NCBI GenBank assembly: GCA_035686365.1 | Contig: DASRZM010000118.1 | Location: 1-27,180 of the forward strand | Direction of reading: 5' to 3' | From: DASRZM01 sp035686365 | Lineage (GTDB): Bacteria; Pseudomonadota; Gammaproteobacteria; Xanthomonadales; Xanthomonadaceae | Length of the DNA stretch: 27,180 nucleotides | Shown here: positions 24,573 through 27,180 of the stretch, in pieces | Position numbering within the stretch: the stretch's first letter is position 1 | How the letters are laid out: each line of letters begins with the position of its first letter | Notes under the pieces: model-generated | Told to the model about the DNA's origin: nothing | What the model saw: the letters and a program-made list of their open reading frames with translations, nothing else | Database searches by the model: none | Translations under genes and position numbers: made by a program

Positions 24573-24598
24573 GACCGGTCCCGCCCCGGCGCTTCCAG

Positions 24599-24604
24599 TA
24601 CAAT
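24599..24604 (+). promoter_or_regulatory. candidate argS -10 element
   Basis: TACAAT, five of six matches to TATAAT, lies 28 nt before the argS GTG. No good -35 is seen at 16-18 nt upstream. The Pho-like repeats lie just upstream of it, so a regulator bound there might also affect argS. Confidence 0.4.
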
Positions 24605-24632
24605 CCGCGGTTTTCCGCATCACCGTGACTTT

Positions 24633-26390
24633 GTGAAAGACCATCTGCGCGAACTGGTGGCGCAGGCGCTGCTGGACCTGCGCCGCGCCGGCCGCCTTCC
24701 GACCGGGTCCGAACCGGACTTCGTGATCGAGCGCGCGCGTGCGCGCGGGCACGGCGACTATGCGACCAACGTCGCGCTGCTGCTGGCCAAGGCGGCCGGC
24801 GTGCCGCCGCGGGAACTGGCCGAGGCCATCGTCGCCAACCTGCCGCGCTCGCAGAACGTCGCCAGGGTCCAGGTCGCCGGACCCGGCTTCATCAACTTCC
24901 ACCTCAACCAGGCCTGCCGCCTCGGCGTGATCCGGCGCGTCGCCGAGCAGGGCGAGCGCTACGGCTTCGCGCCCGGGGAATCGCGCGAGTCGGTCACGGT
25001 GGAGTTCGTCTCGGCCAACCCGACCGGCCCGCTGCACGTGGGCCACGGCCGCGGCGCCGCCTACGGCGCGAGCCTGGCCAACCTGCTGGAGGCCGACGGC
25101 CACAAGGTCCAGCGCGAGTACTACGTCAACGATGCGGGGCGGCAGATGGACATCCTGGCCGCCAGCGTGTGGCTGCGCTACCTGGAGCTGGGCGGCGTCT
25201 CGGTGCGCTTCCCCGACAACGGCTACCGCGGCGAGTACGTGTACGAGATCGCACGCGCGCTGCGCGCCGAGCAGGGCGACCGCCTGCGCCGCAGCGCCAA
25301 CGAGGTCATCGCCGACCTGCCGGCCGACGCCGCCCAGGGCGGCGACAAGGAAGTGCACATCGACGCGGTGATCGGCCGTACCAAGTCGCTGCTGGGCGAG
25401 GAGTACGCCCGCGTGTTCGGAGCCGGCCTGGATGCCATACTCGCCGACATCCGCGACGACCTGGGCGAGTTCGGCGTGCACTTCGACACCTGGTTTTCGG
25501 AGGCCTCGCTGACCCGCGAGGGCTTCGTGGACCGCGCCATCGAGCGCCTGGACCAGGCCGGCCACCTGTACGAGGCCGACGGCGCACGCTGGTTCCGCGC
25601 CACCGCCTTCGGCGACGAGAAGGACCGCGTGGTCGTGCGCGAGAACGGCCAGCGCACCTACTTCGCCTCCGACCTGGGCTACCTGCTGAGCAAGTTCGAA
25701 CGCGGCTTCGAGCGCGCCATCTACGTGTTCGGAGCCGATCACCACGGTTACGTGGCGCGGCTGAAGGCCGCCGCCCAGGGGCTGGGCCTGGATCCGGGTC
25801 ACATCGAGATCCTGCTGGTGCAGTTCGCGGTGCTGTTCGAGGGCGGGGAGAAGGTGCAGATGTCGACCCGCTCGGGTCAGTTCGTGACGCTGCGGCAGCT
25901 GCGCGAGGACGTGGGCACCGACGCGGCACGCTTTTTCTACGTGATGCGCGGCAACGATCAGCACCTGGACTTCGATCTGGATCTGGCGCGCAAGCACTCC
26001 AACGACAATCCCGTGTACTACGTGCAGTACGCACATGCGCGTATCTGTTCGCTGCAGCGGCAGCTCACCGAGAAGCGCCTGGGCTTCAATCGCAGCGCCG
26101 CGGACGCGGCGCGCGTGCGGCTGACCGAGCCGCACGAGGAAGCGCTGCTGAACGAGCTGCTGCGCTTTCCCGAGGTGGTGGAGGCCGCCGCCGGGAACCG
26201 CGCGCCGCAGCTGGTGGCCACCTGCCTGCGCGAGCTGGCTGCGGCCTTCCACACCTATTACAACGCGCACCCGATCCTGGTCGAGGACGACGAGCTCCGC
26301 AACGCGCGGCTGGGCCTGTGCCTGGCCACGCGTCAGGTCCTGGCCAACGGGCTGCGTCTGCTGGGCGTGTCCGCCCCGGAGAGCATGTGA
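24633..26390 (+). CDS. argS: arginyl-tRNA synthetase
   Basis: The 585-residue cytosolic class I synthetase charges tRNA-Arg. It shows the N-terminal additional domain (about 1-85), the HIGH-equivalent HVGH (135-138, in ANPTGPLHVGHGRGAAYG), the degenerate KMSKS-equivalent KVQMSTR (407-413) and a C-terminal DALR-type anticodon-binding domain (about 465-585). Length fits E. coli ArgS (577). Start GTG 24633 is fixed by the conserved beginning (KDHLRELV); no clear Shine-Dalgarno sequence is visible. The SPOR-domain gene overlaps its stop by one base. Confidence 0.97.
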   Translation: MKDHLRELVAQALLDLRRAGRLPTGSEPDFVIERARARGHGDYATNVALLLAKAAGVPPRELAEAIVANLPRSQNVARVQVAGPGFINFHLNQACRLGVIRRVAEQGERYGFAPGESRESVTVEFVSANPTGPLHVGHGRGAAYGASLANLLEADGHKVQREYYVNDAGRQMDILAASVWLRYLELGGVSVRFPDNGYRGEYVYEIARALRAEQGDRLRRSANEVIADLPADAAQGGDKEVHIDAVIGRTKSLLGEEYARVFGAGLDAILADIRDDLGEFGVHFDTWFSEASLTREGFVDRAIERLDQAGHLYEADGARWFRATAFGDEKDRVVVRENGQRTYFASDLGYLLSKFERGFERAIYVFGADHHGYVARLKAAAQGLGLDPGHIEILLVQFAVLFEGGEKVQMSTRSGQFVTLRQLREDVGTDAARFFYVMRGNDQHLDFDLDLARKHSNDNPVYYVQYAHARICSLQRQLTEKRLGFNRSAADAARVRLTEPHEEALLNELLRFPEVVEAAAGNRAPQLVATCLRELAAAFHTYYNAHPILVEDDELRNARLGLCLATRQVLANGLRLLGVSAPESM

Positions 26391-26962
26391 TGGCGCGCAG
26401 GAAGCAGGCCCGGCGCAGCGGTGCCAGGGCCGGAGTGCCCGCCTGGATCTGGCTGCTGGCCGGTGTGGTGCTGGGGCTTGCGCTGTCGGCCTTCGTGCTG
26501 ATGCGCGAGGGCCTGGACGGCAGCCGCGGCCCGCAACCGGAGACCACGGCGCCGGCACCCAAGGCCGGGGAGGAACCGGTCGCGCAGCGCAGCGAACCGG
26601 CGCCGCCGAAGAAGCCGCGCTACGACTTCTACACCTTGCTGCCGGAGAAGGAAGTGGTCATTCCCGACGCCGAGCTGGCGCAGCAGGCACGCGCCGGACA
26701 GCCGGCAACGCCGGCGCGCGACGAGCGTTACCTGCTGCAGGCCGGCGCCTTCCGCGAGGCGCGCGACGCCGAGGCGGCCAAGGCGCAGCTGGCGCTGCTG
26801 GGTATGGTTGCGCGCGTGCAGAGCGCCACCATCGAGGGCGTCACCTGGCACCGCGTGCGGCTGGGCCCGTACGCGGACCTGCGCGAACTGGAGTCGGCCA
26901 AGCGCCAGCTCTCCGATCGCGGCGTCGACGCGATCGCGATCAAGGCGCCGCAGCAGGACTGA
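26390..26962 (+). CDS. SPOR-domain membrane protein (FtsN-like)
   Basis: The product is 190 residues. A short basic cytoplasmic N-terminus precedes one membrane segment (about 17-37). A Pro/Ala/Glu-rich periplasmic linker contains the YDFYTLLPEKEV block (78-89) typical of this family. A C-terminal SPOR domain (about 112-186) starts with YLLQAGAFREARDAEAAKAQL. SPOR domains bind septal peptidoglycan stripped of stem peptides, so a cell-division role is likely. The short length and argS linkage are common for FtsN-like proteins in gammaproteobacteria. ATG 26390 overlaps the argS stop by one base (TGATG), so co-translation is likely. Confidence 0.93.
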   Translation: MARRKQARRSGARAGVPAWIWLLAGVVLGLALSAFVLMREGLDGSRGPQPETTAPAPKAGEEPVAQRSEPAPPKKPRYDFYTLLPEKEVVIPDAELAQQARAGQPATPARDERYLLQAGAFREARDAEAAKAQLALLGMVARVQSATIEGVTWHRVRLGPYADLRELESAKRQLSDRGVDAIAIKAPQQD

Positions 26963-27012
26963 GGCGTTTCACTCGACGCAGCGTCGCGCAGATCCGGCTT
27001 CCGGAACGGCCT

Positions 27013-27110
27013 TGCGCCGCCATGCTCGATCGCACTTCGGCGTTCGCGCCGGCCCCATGGCGGGCCGTGCGCCGCCATGCCGGGATGGCGCTTCGGCGCT
27101 GTCCTCGCGC
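27013..27110. repeat. imperfect tandem duplication of about 55 nt
   Basis: TGCGCCGCCATG occurs at 27013-27024 and again 55 nt later at 27068-27079. The matched context goes on downstream (GCACTTCGGCG versus GCGCTTCGGCG, then TCGCGCC). The copies diverge in the middle and have no coding sense, and the stretch 26963-27147 holds no gene I can support. Confidence 0.5.
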
Positions 27111-27147
27111 CCTCCGCTTCGCTGCGGGTTCGCGTCGGGCGGACGGG

Positions 27148-27180
27148 GTTTTCGACGCGACATCCTGTCGCGGCGAAAAC
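27148..27180. repeat. 15-bp inverted repeat at the right edge
   Basis: GTTTTCGACGCGACA (27148-27162) and TGTCGCGGCGAAAAC (27166-27180) pair with one mismatch around a TCC loop. It could be the terminator of argS-SPOR, although it is 185 nt away, or one half of a REP-like element. The window ends at its last base, so what follows is unknown. Confidence 0.65.

Noticed and set aside
24564..26558. Open frame of 664 codons on the minus strand opposite argS
   Set aside because: The plus strand has complete ArgS motifs, and the minus frame is His/Gln/Val-rich shadow sequence.

Overview
The window reads as chromosomal DNA of a GC-rich gammaproteobacterium, most likely of the Xanthomonadales (Lysobacterales). 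Three things point there: the gene orders coaBC-dut-algC and argS-SPOR, heptanucleotide tandem repeats built on CCCNNNN, and the look of the rRNA leader at the left edge. The genus cannot be fixed from sequence alone. There is no IS element, prophage, CRISPR array or tRNA gene.

Positions 1-13,000 hold conserved core genes. On the far left a consensus sigma-70 promoter and a boxA-like leader point leftward out of the window, very probably into a 16S rRNA gene. Next come tyrS (-), then an M23 endopeptidase and anmK (+, operon). A small ribbon-helix-helix-like protein, an AmpG-type permease and xthA follow on the minus strand. The endopeptidase, AnmK and AmpG together suggest a peptidoglycan turnover and recycling neighbourhood. 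xthA is divergent from pyrE, and both start codons abut heptad repeat arrays. pyrE is followed by a DUF4124 protein. After a hairpin-rich convergent junction comes the minus-strand operon coaBC-dut-algC, where AlgC is a long form with a membrane-anchored N-terminal half. radC is divergent from it.

Positions 13,000-24,580 look like an accessory block set between radC and argS. It starts with an HD-fold protein whose metal motifs resemble class I (eukaryotic-type) cyclic-nucleotide phosphodiesterases. The main part is an eight-gene minus-strand locus, in order of transcription: DUF3450 coiled-coil protein, TtpC-like ExbB homologue, ExbB, ExbD, TonB, TPR protein, large TonB-dependent receptor, secreted beta-helix protein. 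The first five genes and the TPR-receptor pair are tightly packed (4-base and 1-base overlaps). The locus looks like a self-contained TonB2/TtpC-type energised outer-membrane system with its own receptor and exported partner. Direct repeats with an 11-nt period that loosely resemble Pho boxes lie before both the first gene and the beta-helix gene. This suggests, but does not prove, phosphate control. The substrate is unknown.

Positions 24,580-27,180 return to core genes: argS, a one-base-overlapping SPOR-domain (FtsN-like) gene, and a non-coding tail with an imperfect duplication and a strong inverted repeat at the right edge.
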